From Cliona cf. orientalis (Eukaryota; Porifera; Demospongiae; Clionaida; Clionaidae): a DNA stretch of 64,000 bases. The notes beneath the pieces were generated by a model. It made no database searches. It was not told where the DNA came from and saw only the letters and a list, made by a program, of their open reading frames with translations. A program made the position numbers and the translations under genes. Below, piece by piece: positions 54,220 to 64,000 of the stretch. Numbering within the stretch: position 1 is the first letter of the stretch; each line of letters opens with the position of its first letter. The DNA is taken from positions 6,448,001 to 6,512,000 of the forward strand of contig OZ005695.1 in the NCBI GenBank assembly GCA_963930775.1, given 5' to 3'.

Positions 54220-55800
54220 GAAAATTACATAAAATGGAAGAAAATCCCATGAGTGACTCATGGGAAGGAGTTACGTCACCAAACCCACGAGTGATTCATG
54301 GGATTGATTTATTTCACTTTTCCCATAAGTCACTCATGGGAAGGATTTACATCTCTCTTGAATAGCGTAAATTCCCCGAAAGATAATCTTTTTAAGTTTA
54401 TATACATGGGAATGATTTACGTACTTTTCATTAAAGAGTAATACCCCATCTGACTGGTATTTAACGAGAAATGCGTAAATCCTCCCATGTATCTAACAAA
54501 TTATTAAGGATTTATGCCGTGAAGTGCCCCTGTATTTAGGTGAATTTGACGTAGCTAATTCATTCCCATGTGTATAACAAAGGACCAAGGATTTCCAAGC
54601 ATATGCATAGAAACTTTCACAATAAGAAGTGCGTAAATCCTCCCCATGTATAGACACACCAAGCAGTTTTATTAAGGAAGGATTTACGCAATGAGGAGCC
54701 CCTGTAATTAGGTGAAGTTGATGTAATTCATTCCCATGTATCATCACAAAGGAGCAAGGATTTACAGAATACAACATTTTAGTATGCACAGAAAGCACAT
54801 TAAACTAATACAATCATTATGGAGATCGCCAATTAATTATAGATTGATTTAGATAAGCATAATTATTACATTATAACAGGTTTGCTTAATAACATTGTCT
54901 GGTGAGCAGGAGAAAAGAGAGAATGGTCGAGTTAATCATGCATGTATGCCCGTATACTGGAGAATCTTTGGGGGATCCAAATTTCATGGCTTTCATGGGT
55001 ATTATGTTATTAGGCCAATGAAAAATTTGTACAGTATAGAATGGGTATGATTGCATGCGCCTGTGAACATTATACCGATTTGATTTGACCCCATTAAAAT
55101 TTTTCACTGTAATGTGCATACAACCATTTGTCCAATGGCTTGTATGCAATTAATATAAGCGTAAATATCTGAGAATAAAATAAACAGGATTTTTTCGACT
55201 AGGTATATCATGCACCTAGCTATTATCACTGATCTGTGTACTCAAAAAGCAAGCATATAGGGATGTATAGTGGATGTACATACAACCATTTGTCCAATGG
55301 CTTGTATGCAATATAAGCATAAAATCTGAGAATAAAATAGCTAAACAGGATTTTTCTCGACTATATTATTGTGCACCTAGCTATTATCACTGATCCGTGT
55401 GTCGACTCATACTTAAAAAGCAAGCATAGGGATGTGTAGTGGATATGATTATCCCTACAAATCTTGTTTATGTACTTTTTGGCACTTTTATCTGGTACCA
55501 CTGTAGCGATGTGGTCTGTCACGATAAATTTAGACCCCCGCTTTTCTACATGAGCTCACTACCCAGAAAACGGAGTGCGTGATTTAATTAGTGGGTGTGG
55601 TTTCCGGTCCAAAATTTTTCGCGCGCTTTGCGTGCAATCTTGCCCCTTGTTTTTAAAAATCCTGGCTACGCCCCTGTTTCCCATGAGTGACTCGTGGGAA
55701 AAGTGACATAAATCAATCCCATGAGTCACTCATGGGTTTGGTGACGTAAATCCTTCCCATGAGTCACTCATGGGATTTTCTTCCATTTTACGTAATTTTC
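54220..55800. mobile_element. 1.6-kb foldback element with palindrome-studded arms
   Basis: Arms 54220-54342 and 55678-55800 (123 bp) are inverted copies. Each arm holds three versions of the palindrome CCCATGAGTGACTCATGGG. The interior has two ~170-bp tandem units (starting near 54500 and 54672, with gcccctgtatttaggtgaa), two 161-bp tandem units (55114-55447) and a MITE fragment (to 55676). No transposase frame was found. Confidence 0.7.
55114..55447. repeat. 161-bp direct tandem duplication
   Basis: acatacaaccatttgtccaa marks the start of both units (about 55115 and 55276), followed by matching aataaaatNNaacaggattt and cacctagctattatcactga words. Confidence 0.8.
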
Positions 55801-57227
55801 ACCACGACCGGACTTCTAGCTTCTTTAAGCTCTAGGTGCATGCCTTAGGTCTTCTGTTGAGGTGGCTGTCCCACTAGTGCTGCACTGCACTGAGTGACGA
55901 GGCCCAATTAGGCCGAAATAGCTGTCAGTAGTTCAGTACACTTTTGACACCAACCTTTTTGAAGTTTCATGCTAGGCTCACATAATAGCTACAAGGGATA
56001 AACGAGCTACTCCTATGCCTAACAAACCTTATTTCCTTCCCAAAAGCACCAGAAATTAATGAATCTACACAAATTTTTAAATCGGCTTGCAAGAATCAAT
56101 TGCAAGGACCTTAATTGAGTGTTCTATTCATCACTGTTAATTAGTGGGAGTGGTCAAACTCTTGGACATGTGCAACTATGAGTTCAATAACCCTGACGGT
56201 TGCACCACTGGTTGTGGATCATAAGCCTATTATCATGCAGGGTAATCACCTTCCATGAGCCTAGTTTCCTATATATATCCATTCAGAGAACCATATAAGT
56301 AGCTAACTTCCCCCACCACCCACTGGGGCCCCCACACACCAAATTATATGGATACCAATGTAAATGGCATCACCAAATCTGACTTGTGGTTCACGTAGGT
56401 AATTTGTAGTGTGTACTTACCTACACACCCACCTAAACCTTAAAAGGGTAAGTGGGAAGAAACCCCGAACATTTTGCTAAAATAACAAAACAAATTTTAT
56501 TATGACATTGTATATTATAGTGTTCATGATCAACTCATAGCCCATCTCTTTTAAAGAGTATATAGTATATACACTTAAAATATATTTTATGCTGTGATTT
56601 TCTACCATACATAATCTCAGTCAGATTAAGTATGATACAGTGCATGTGGCTAGGCCTTAACATAATATTATGCTGGCGTAATTTAACAAATATTTTGATA
56701 ATAATAATTATTGATACATAGTCTGGTAAAAATGACCTTTAAACATTGAATGAAACAAAACTGTATTGTAGTATACATTTTACAGAAATTATGTGACTAC
56801 TATAATGTTATGACTAATGATCAAGGTTTCTAAACATTCCCGTAGTTTCCACCACAGTGACTGCACGTTTTAATATATTATATTGATTGATACTGTGATG
56901 AAGTGTGAGTGCAAGGTATGAAGGTTATTCGACTGCAGCAATAAAAATTGAGAATAATAGGTAGAATAAAAAGAATAATGGGTAGCCTGAAATGAATAAT
57001 AGGTAGAAGTCCTGAGATTGGGAGAGGAGAATAATAGGTAAGAAAAAGTGAATAATTTGTCAAAGCCTACGTGTGGCACTTACATGTCATTATATGCAAT
57101 GGTATTTTACAGGGTAGGGAGAGAAAACATATATACCATACATGGATCCATGCATTCTATGCATGAGTAGTTAGTAGCTATCCGGTCATTCATCCCAGCA
57201 AATTTTTCACGATATCATATCTGTAAT
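55801..57227. other. Intergenic AT-rich DNA, no gene recognised
   Basis: Contains repeated agaataatgggtag/agaataataggtag words near 56950-57055 (an irregular tandem repeat). Short open frames here come from that repeat. No splice-linked coding segment was found. Confidence 0.5.
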
Positions 57228-57580
57228 CAGGGGCGTACCCAGGATTTAATACAGGGGGTTTCTAAGTAGTTGCGCGCGAAGCGCGCGCGAAAAATTTAGC
57301 GACCACGCCCACTTTGGGGGCCACGCCCTCTAATTAACGATCGGCGTTTAGCACGTTTTAGTAACAGTCTGCCAGATTCTCGAAGATTTTAGCAAAGAAA
57401 CACAAGGAAAAACACCAGAGGAGAGTTCTAAGCTAAGTTTTAAGAGATTTTAGTGCCTGCAGATGGAATCTGGAAACCAAGGGGGTTTCCTATAGCAGCT
57501 AAGTCATACTAAGATAATGCTGAATCTGACTGCCAAGGGGGGTTTCCGGGCAACGAGGAAACAACTAAGGTACGCCCCTG
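57228..57580 (+). mobile_element. MITE with CAGGGGCGTACC termini and 5-bp target duplication
   Basis: Left end caggggcgtaccc, right end aaggtacgcccctg: a 12-bp perfect inverted repeat. Flanked by GTAAT on both sides (57223-57227 and 57581-57585). Interior words recur at 48500-48849 and 53800-54135. Confidence 0.85.
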
Positions 57581-57585
57581 GTAAT

Positions 57586-58520
57586 GGTTTTCCATAAAGA
57601 TAAGCTAGACATGAAGAATTCACTGTGTGGGAATCATAGCTACGTATGTGATCTTTTTCTTCCTTAGACATATCATTATCATCATGTAGGCAAACCTATA
57701 TTTGGAAGGTTGAGACTATTTGCTAGGGAACACCCTGGGCCTTCCCCACATGTGAGTAAACTATTTTGCAACAGTACCAAGTTAAATTAGGAACTGCCTT
57801 GAATTTATTAAGTGCCTGGCAACAAGCTAGTCAATTCAAGCTACCACATGCTTTGGTGCTTGAGAAACCCTACAACTAACTACGTGTGCATGGGTGCATG
57901 CAGTGTGACCTCGATTACATTTGCATGCAGGGTTACATACATGCTTGTCAAGATTCAAATTGAAAGGCCCAGCAGACTGTATACAGTACCTACAACATTT
58001 GTAAATTTACGTATGTACAAGTGAGTCATAATTATTATGTGTACTGATCATGAGCTATATATATATTATGCATACAACATAAATAGGCAGGAAATTATGT
58101 GACATAGCTAGCTACTGTTTCAGAGGTAGACACTTCCTTATTACTTGAACTTCTTCCTCTGATACACAATAAAATACTACTGCATAGCAGGTTGAAATAA
58201 TATTATGCATAATATTATAGTTCAGACATATCCGGAAGGTTATAATTATTAACTGCAACACTTGGTCAACTTCATGAATGGGCGACCATCCTATTCTAAA
58301 TAAGACACACTTGCATGCTTAAATTCATAAGCATCTTTAAATTTTAATAATCATAATATCGCATGTAGGAGCACTGGTAAGCCATCAACATTGGTATTAA
58401 AGCATTTAAGACAATCGAAGCCATGGCACCCATGCATGTGCACAATCAATTACAAATCTATAAATTGAAAGCTTAATTGTGATAATGATTGTAAAAATTA
58501 ATGATCATTACATCAAAACA
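57586..58520. other. Intergenic AT-rich DNA, no gene recognised
   Basis: Low-complexity AT-rich sequence; no conserved frame, repeat terminus or RNA feature was recognised. Confidence 0.45.
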
Positions 58521-58632
58521 TAAACACGACAAAGTAACAGCTCTTCATTAAAAAAGTAGCAGGATTTCCATGAGAATAAACACGACAAAGTAACAGCTCT
58601 TCATTAAAAAAGTAGCAGGATTTTCATAAGAA
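58521..58632. repeat. 56-bp tandem duplication at the 3' end of the short surface-protein gene
   Basis: Two copies of a unit beginning taaacacgacaaagtaacag and ending gcaggatttNcatNaga (58521 and 58577), nearly identical, ending two bases before the stop codon of the minus-strand gene. Confidence 0.85.
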
Positions 58633-58634
58633 TG

Positions 58635-59449
58635 CTAGCCTAAGGAAGTTAGCAACAAAAAAGCACAAAACAAAGCACTAAAATGTACACATTGTTTGCA
58701 CCCAGAGCCTGAAACAGTTTCTACTGTAACAGTCATATTGGTAGATTGAATCATTGATGATGACTCTGAGTTTGAAGTAGTCACAAGTTCTGTTGAGGGG
58801 TTAGGGTTAGTAGTGGGTTTTATAGTTGTAAAGTTGACAGTATGTGTGAGCACAATTTTGCTGTTCTCACCGAGTCTTCTCACTCTACACCTGATATACT
58901 CAGCATTTTCTAAGACATTTTCATTGAAGACGATTGATAAGGTTATGATTGTGCTATTATCTCTACACTTTGCAGTCACATTGTAATCAGTGATGGTTTT
59001 AATTGGTCCTTGTGCGACGTCGACAGGATACAAATCATGTAGCTCAGTCAATAATTTCACTCGCCAACAACTATTATTAAGCATACAATTCTTCATCTTC
59101 CAAACAAACTTTGCTGTAGCATTTGGTTCGGCGAATACTGGACTTCGGGGCACATCAATGAATGATGTCTGATGCAATTGTGTGGATATTGCTGTTGAAT
59201 AAATAATACCAAATATTATAAAATACAGGCTGTATGCATGCTGATGCATTGGTCGATACATGATTTCATGACACTGCCAAATTTAATAGCAAGCATGACG
59301 TTCAAAGGTGTGGTATGTATAACGTACATGTATTCGTTTAATATATATAGCTATCTAAAGAACGTACCTTCTCCAAATGTAACTTGCGCAAAAGTCACAG
59401 TCACACATGTACAGGCAGCCCAAGCCGCTACACTGAGGAAGAGCCTCAT
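58635..59449 (-). CDS. Short Ig-like surface protein, probably GPI- or tail-anchored
   Basis: Two exons, 59449-59368 and 59191-58635, join in phase 1 to give 212 residues. Exon 1 is a signal peptide (MRLFLSVAAWAACTCVTVTF, cleavage near AQV). The exodomain (about 30-145) has cysteines and hydrophobic strands of an Ig-like fold (TAKFVWKMKNC, CRDNSTIITLSIVF, AEYIRCRVRRLGENSK) and several NxS/T sites. A Ser/Thr-rich stalk follows (PTTNPNPSTELVTTSNSESS). The protein ends in a small-residue site and a hydrophobic tail (HFSALFCAFLLLTSLG) with nothing after it, typical of a GPI-anchor signal. A longer 208-residue reading from an in-frame ATG upstream of exon 2 lacks the signal peptide. It is divergent from the receptor gene at 59802. 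The ligand is unknown. Confidence 0.75.
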
Positions 59450-59801
59450 ATTCGCGGCCGGTGAATTCTAAGGTGTAAACGAGTTTCAGCGGTCAATACC
59501 GAGAGGTCTTTTGGTAATGAACTTGAAAAAGCGCCCGTGATAGATTTATAAACAATGCCGCGCAAAGCTCGGCAGCCATCATGGAAAAACCCCGACGTCA
59601 TAGCTGCTGAACTGGCCGTTTGCGGTTAGTGCAATGAACCATAATTTTGATGATGGGTGGAGCTAGCTGGACCGAAATTAGATTACGTCATTATAGCATA
59701 TTTATGAGTGAGATCTGTGCGCGCATGCACGCATTGCACGTTACTGTGCAATAGCTACCCGTCGATATGCTATCATTGTCGCGATCGCAAACGGTTTAAC
59801 A
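59450..59801. promoter_or_regulatory. 352-bp bidirectional promoter region with CRE-like sites
   Basis: Lies between the two divergent start codons and is less AT-rich than its surroundings. GACGTCA at 59594-59600 and TTACGTCA at 59683-59690 match CREB/ATF-type sites. No TATA box is obvious for either gene. Confidence 0.6.
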
Positions 59802-62800
59802 ATGAATTTGCCAGTGGTTATAGAGTCGTTCCTTATAATATTATGTTGTCTCTTAATGCAAGCTAAAGGTACTTCAAATTTCAGTGTATCATGATACTAA
59901 ATCGTCAATTGTTGATAAAAATTTGAAGGCTTGCAAACAAGCTATAGATAGTCACCTGACTGGTAGCAGAAAGTCTGAATTCTAAGCTATATCATGTCAT
60001 TAAATTATACAGGTCAAGTGATTCTGAACATGAAGGAGCCAAGATCCCTACTAATTCCAACTGATGAAATCGGTCAATTTTTCTGTAATGCACGATGTGA
60101 AGGATTTCTGTGCTCTGGTTTTTGGTATATTAATAATGAGGTACATGAGTCTTGGTTCAACAGTCGAGGAATGTCATCAAAATTGACTCATGATCGGGCT
60201 TTCTCAGTGAATGAAAATCTGAACATTAATATTTATACCATGACACTAACAGTAAATACTTCTGAAGCTGTGAACAATGCGACTATTCAATGTGAATTTG
60301 AAGCTAGTGGCATTGGGACTAGCCATAACCGAAGTGCAACAGCTAATCTCTTTGTTATATCAAGTGAGTAAGGTCTTAAAGATAGTAGCTAAGTAACATT
60401 ATAATATGATATACAGGGTGCGGCTTTTGGCTTTTATTCAGGGGTTCAGTTTAATAGTTCTGTTAGGCCACTCCAAATCAATCATTAGTTTCTGGTTACC
60501 TGCCCGCATGGTATTTTGAAAAGCCAATTAATTTTATGAGGACTGTAATGATGATGTAAAATGACGTTTGAGTCGCATTATACTCTCATGAGCCATACTC
60601 ATTTGCAAGCAATGAGATCCTGCCATGGCATGACGCTGCAGAGGACGCACACTGAGATGCTCTTCCCTTGGAAGAGTCTAAGTTCATGCATTCTGTGTGC
60701 ATTTGAACTGTCAAAGCACTTTGTGTGCATACATTATACAATGCCTTGTGTCTGCACTCGGCAGTTTGCATCTGTGGTAAGGTTTAAGCACTTTCTCTTC
60801 CTGTCTTCATTCAATTAGTCATAGTCGCATAGTTCTAACCACCCGCCTGCCCGCATATACTTAAGACAACTGGTGTGACCAGAAATTAATAATTGACTTG
60901 GAGTTGTCTTACACTAACTATTCCACCTGCTGCATGCATGCAATGTTTAGCTATAAAGTCCCTGTAAATCACGCTTGATTCTCATAATCAAATTTTACAG
61001 GTCAACCAATATTGCCTAACCCTTTTCTTACCAAAAATGCCACACATCTAACATTGATGTGGTCTCCTCCTTTTCTATGGCCAGGCAAGAGAATTCAAGA
61101 ATACAACGTCTCTCTTAGAAACAGTGGTGATGGAAGTATTGAATACCACACGTTAAGCACCTCATTAACCAACCCTATTGTTACACTACTTATCCCCATA
61201 AGATCAGATTTTTTGCAACTGAACACCCAAAACATGTTGTCATGTATCACATTTAGTATCTCACCAGATGATGAATCAGGTTTGGAGCCAATGCAAACTT
61301 TCAACATTTCAGATTGGGCATGGGCTTTCCCATCAGGTTAGCCATAAAAGCATACTGCATGAGCTACCATCACTGAATCAGATTATAAACTTTTCGTATT
61401 CCTGCGTATATATTGTATTAATTATTTATTGATATAGATTCAGAGTTTACTGTACTGGCTATCAATATTAGTGTCCTATTCAGAGCCAGTGGAACACCTG
61501 CCTTCGTGGAGGTCAATGTTCAGGTACAATATTATAGTAACATCAAACTCAGTCACCATAAAAAATTTAAGAGGTAGTGGTGTCTTAGGTAGTTGGTGTA
61601 CTGGGTGTATGCTTATAATCCAGTATAATTGTTATAATAATATATGCAATTGAATGAATAAAACATAAAACTATAAGGGAACTTACAAGTCCGTAGTACT
61701 GTATCCTATATTGTAGAATTAATTGTGCAATAGCTGCACCTAATGTCATAACTATTGAAGCCTGTGGTTGTGTTGTATACTAGAAAGTATTTATGGGTTA
61801 GGTAAACATGACATTTAAGGGGTGCAGTAATACACTAATTGGGTGCTAATGATGAACCCACATGCACCAATGCTATGCAATTCATCCATATGCAATAATC
61901 GATAATAGCTGCTTGCTTCAATAAATTAAATATTATACTATGATAATGGATAGTTCATGCATGCAGTCTTTAGAGTATAATCTATGGTATATTATGAGGG
62001 ACATTTGGGGACAGACTAAATTTCGGAGCTCTCATTATTCATCATATCTTCACAGCTACCAGAAACTGTTTGTACCTTCAGTGAGCTGAATTACACCTTA
62101 GTTATTGAAAATAATGAAGGATATATCAAAGAAGAGGTTGATACCTTTCCTGATGTTGATTCCAGTGTGATAAAGGAAATCATCAGGTTAGGCCTGAAAG
62201 AAAATCAGGTGTACTCTTTGAAACTTCGAGTACAGGCTCAGTCACAAACAGTGACTTCACAAAAACATATATTCAGTAAGTTGCAGTATAAAGCTTCATT
62301 TACTCCCTACTCACAGCATAGAAACCTTCCGTTATGTAATTATTGAACATGAACAAGCACTAAAAAATAGTATTTACAATTTGAAAGTTTACCATTGTAT
62401 ACCTTAGTTTGAAAAAAACCCAGCGATTCATACAAAACCTAATTTGGTTTGACTGATAAAGTTAGAGAGCTTTTATGAACACTCTCATTACTTCATCCCT
62501 CCAGTGGCTAACCTACCTAGTGAAAATTGGGCCCAGTATTATCAAAGTTTTGGTCAAAAGAGCTGCCTCTATTTATTGTTTCTGAATTATGAATTAATAT
62601 ACCAGTAGCTGTTACAATAATATGGTATTATTATAATATTGTATTATCATGATTGTGGTGATTCTGCATGCTCACTTTGCTCAGTATATATAGCAAACAT
62701 GTAAAGTGTATATGCACATTGTATACACACCTTGCTCAGTTGTGACACACTGTTTCATGTTTAGGTACACATCTTCTTAATGATTCAAGCTGCAATATTT

Positions 62801-63786
62801 GCGACTCTCCAAAGAGTAAAACTTGTTTGTGGAAACTAGATTTGTTTGTTTTCAATATCTTTTACTTTTTTCCGCAGCAGTTACTGTAATGAGTTACTCT
62901 GCACTTCTATATATGTTGCTGAGTGGGATCTTTGGAGCCTTGATATTGGTGCTGCTTGTGGCTTTTCTAGTCACGATTGTGTGTTTAATATGTATTCATC
63001 ACAGAAAACGAAGGATAGGTAATAAGTGCATTGGAATTCATGTTTTGATCATAATAAATAGCAAGTGTAGTTTGTTAGCCTCATTCCCAAGCCCTCTCCA
63101 ACTTCAGGCGGAACAATTTTTTCAGTGGTACAATCTGAATGACAAGCTGGGTCTGGGGACGATAGTACAGTTTGTAAGGCTTCCGATTGGTATTAGTCTA
63201 GATATCTTAACAAGATCTTTGTGTGTAACTTAATATCAAGAGATAACGAGTATGTTACATAAGCAAGTTTACTATACATTTTTTAAACACTTTTTCATAC
63301 ATAGAGATAAAGTTGAACAAATCAAAAAACAGAGTCTGCAATCTCATGGTACACAATCCAATATATGATGGAGATGGACCAGTGTATGAGAGCGTACAAA
63401 ATCAACGTGAAATAAACAATGAAAGTGAATCACAGTCTGAAAACACAAGAGTTCGACAATACGACAATCTCCGACTAAGTTGGAGTGACACAGCTCGATA
63501 TGTCGATCCCCCTATTCACTTGCAGTATCTCTCTATGAATGCAGCCTCCAACGCCAGTGATTCAGTGAACTCACCTATCAACAAGTCTGACAGTGCTGCA
63601 CCAAGGGTGATGGAAAATGGACAAGAGAGAAATAAGCTTCACCTCACTCTATCCCTTGATGGGAAAGGTTCCTCTGACAATCACACAAGCGCTGTTGCTC
63701 CGAATTCTATGTCTCAAGTGCATGCTGTAGCTCCAGAGGATGTGGATGAGCCTTATACTGTTATGAGCCCAGCTGGTGTACATTGA
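59802..63786 (+). CDS. Ig/FN3 type I membrane receptor with a tyrosine-motif cytoplasmic tail
   Basis: Exons 59802-59868, 60013-60363, 61001-61336, 61438-61523, 62056-62275, 62878-63018 and 63305-63786 join in frame for 560 residues. Order: signal peptide (1-22), Ig-like domain (about 23-139, FFCNARC and IQCEFEA cysteines), two FN3-like domains (139-251 with LTLMWSPPF, and 251-353), one transmembrane helix (about 361-393) and a basic stop-transfer HHRKRR. The 160-residue tail contains NPIY421 (NPxY, PTB-type), VY428ESV, QY453DNL (YxN, Grb2-type), Y466VDP, QY475LSM and PY551TVM (two YxxM, PI3K-type). Domain-bearing exons are symmetrical phase 1-1 units. There is no kinase or phosphatase domain, so signalling would depend on partners. 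It shares a promoter region with the minus-strand surface protein. The motifs are visible; their use is inferred. Confidence 0.82.
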
Positions 63787-64000
63787 CAATTTTCATCTTA
63801 AACACATAATTACACATTGAACACTGAACAATAGCACAGCAATTTCAACAGTTTGCCAGCCTTTACATAATTTTATCAGAATGTGCAGAATATTAATTAG
63901 CATGCATATGCATACATGTGGTTTTGGACCATTATAATAATATACTCTAATTTTTTTCCTCATTAATGTTACTAACAAAAGATTCAAATCTCTCCCTTAG
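63787..64000. other. 3' flank of the receptor gene
   Basis: AT-rich sequence to the window end; no canonical AATAAA was found, so the transcript end may lie further on. Confidence 0.4.

Noticed and set aside
56870..57079. Tyr/Ser-rich minus-strand frame
   Set aside because: Comes from an irregular agaataataggtag repeat, not a conserved coding sequence.
57812..58024. 70-codon plus-strand frame starting MPGNKLVNSSYHM
   Set aside because: No signal peptide, no domain, no splice partners and no repeat-independent support.
60561..60818. 85-codon frame inside an intron of the receptor gene
   Set aside because: No homology recognised and not in phase with the flanking receptor exons; treated as intron.
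1..64000. CRISPR array or bacterial operon
   Set aside because: No regularly spaced identical repeats with unique spacers; genes are intron-bearing and of animal type.

Overview
The window looks like nuclear DNA of a marine invertebrate, most likely a demosponge of the Amphimedon type. It is AT-rich, its genes have short phase-consistent GT-AG introns, it encodes animal-specific domains (MIB/HERC2, ZZ, ankyrin, RING, a CARD-like fold, Ig/FN3 receptors, a vanin-type amidase), and its introns are full of MITEs, foldback repeats and TACATGTA words. The species call is inference. All exon structures were worked out by hand from splice sites and reading-frame continuity.

Layout. (1) 1-13454 (+): 3' part of a mind bomb (MIB)-like E3 ubiquitin ligase (MIB/HERC2, two MIB repeats, ankyrin repeats, two RINGs), 21 exons in frame, 5' end cut by the window edge. 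(2) 13696-35560 (+): a second, divergent MIB-like gene in tandem (MIB/HERC2-ZZ-MIB/HERC2-MIB repeats-ankyrin-one RING). Two antisense Ty3/gypsy LTR retrotransposons (22132-26421 and 27356-33208) sit in its introns; the first is inserted inside an older MITE. (3) 36368-37828 (+): intronless secreted vanin/biotinidase-like amidase. (4) 39099-40246 (+): small secreted helical protein with a hAT-type MITE in its only intron. (5) 40478-41092 (+): broken Vps62-like sequence. (6) 41661-42164 (-): secreted protein resembling the bacterial Tlde1/DUF2778 L,D-transpeptidase fold. (7) 43889-53337 (-): seven-exon gene with an N-terminal CARD-like domain and a new-looking C-terminal beta-rich domain. (8) 53338-58634: repeat-rich intergenic DNA with a 1.6-kb foldback element. 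(9) 58635-59449 (-) and 59802-63786 (+): a divergent pair of surface proteins sharing a 352-bp promoter region. One is short and probably GPI- or tail-anchored; the other is an Ig/FN3/FN3/TM receptor whose tail carries NPxY, YxN and two YxxM motifs.

Functionally the window combines ubiquitin-ligase signalling scaffolds with a run of secreted or surface proteins plus a CARD protein. That is compatible with an innate-recognition neighbourhood, but the link is inferred from domains and position only. The strongest candidates for something undescribed are the divergent receptor pair, the animal Tlde1-like protein and the CARD/beta-domain protein.
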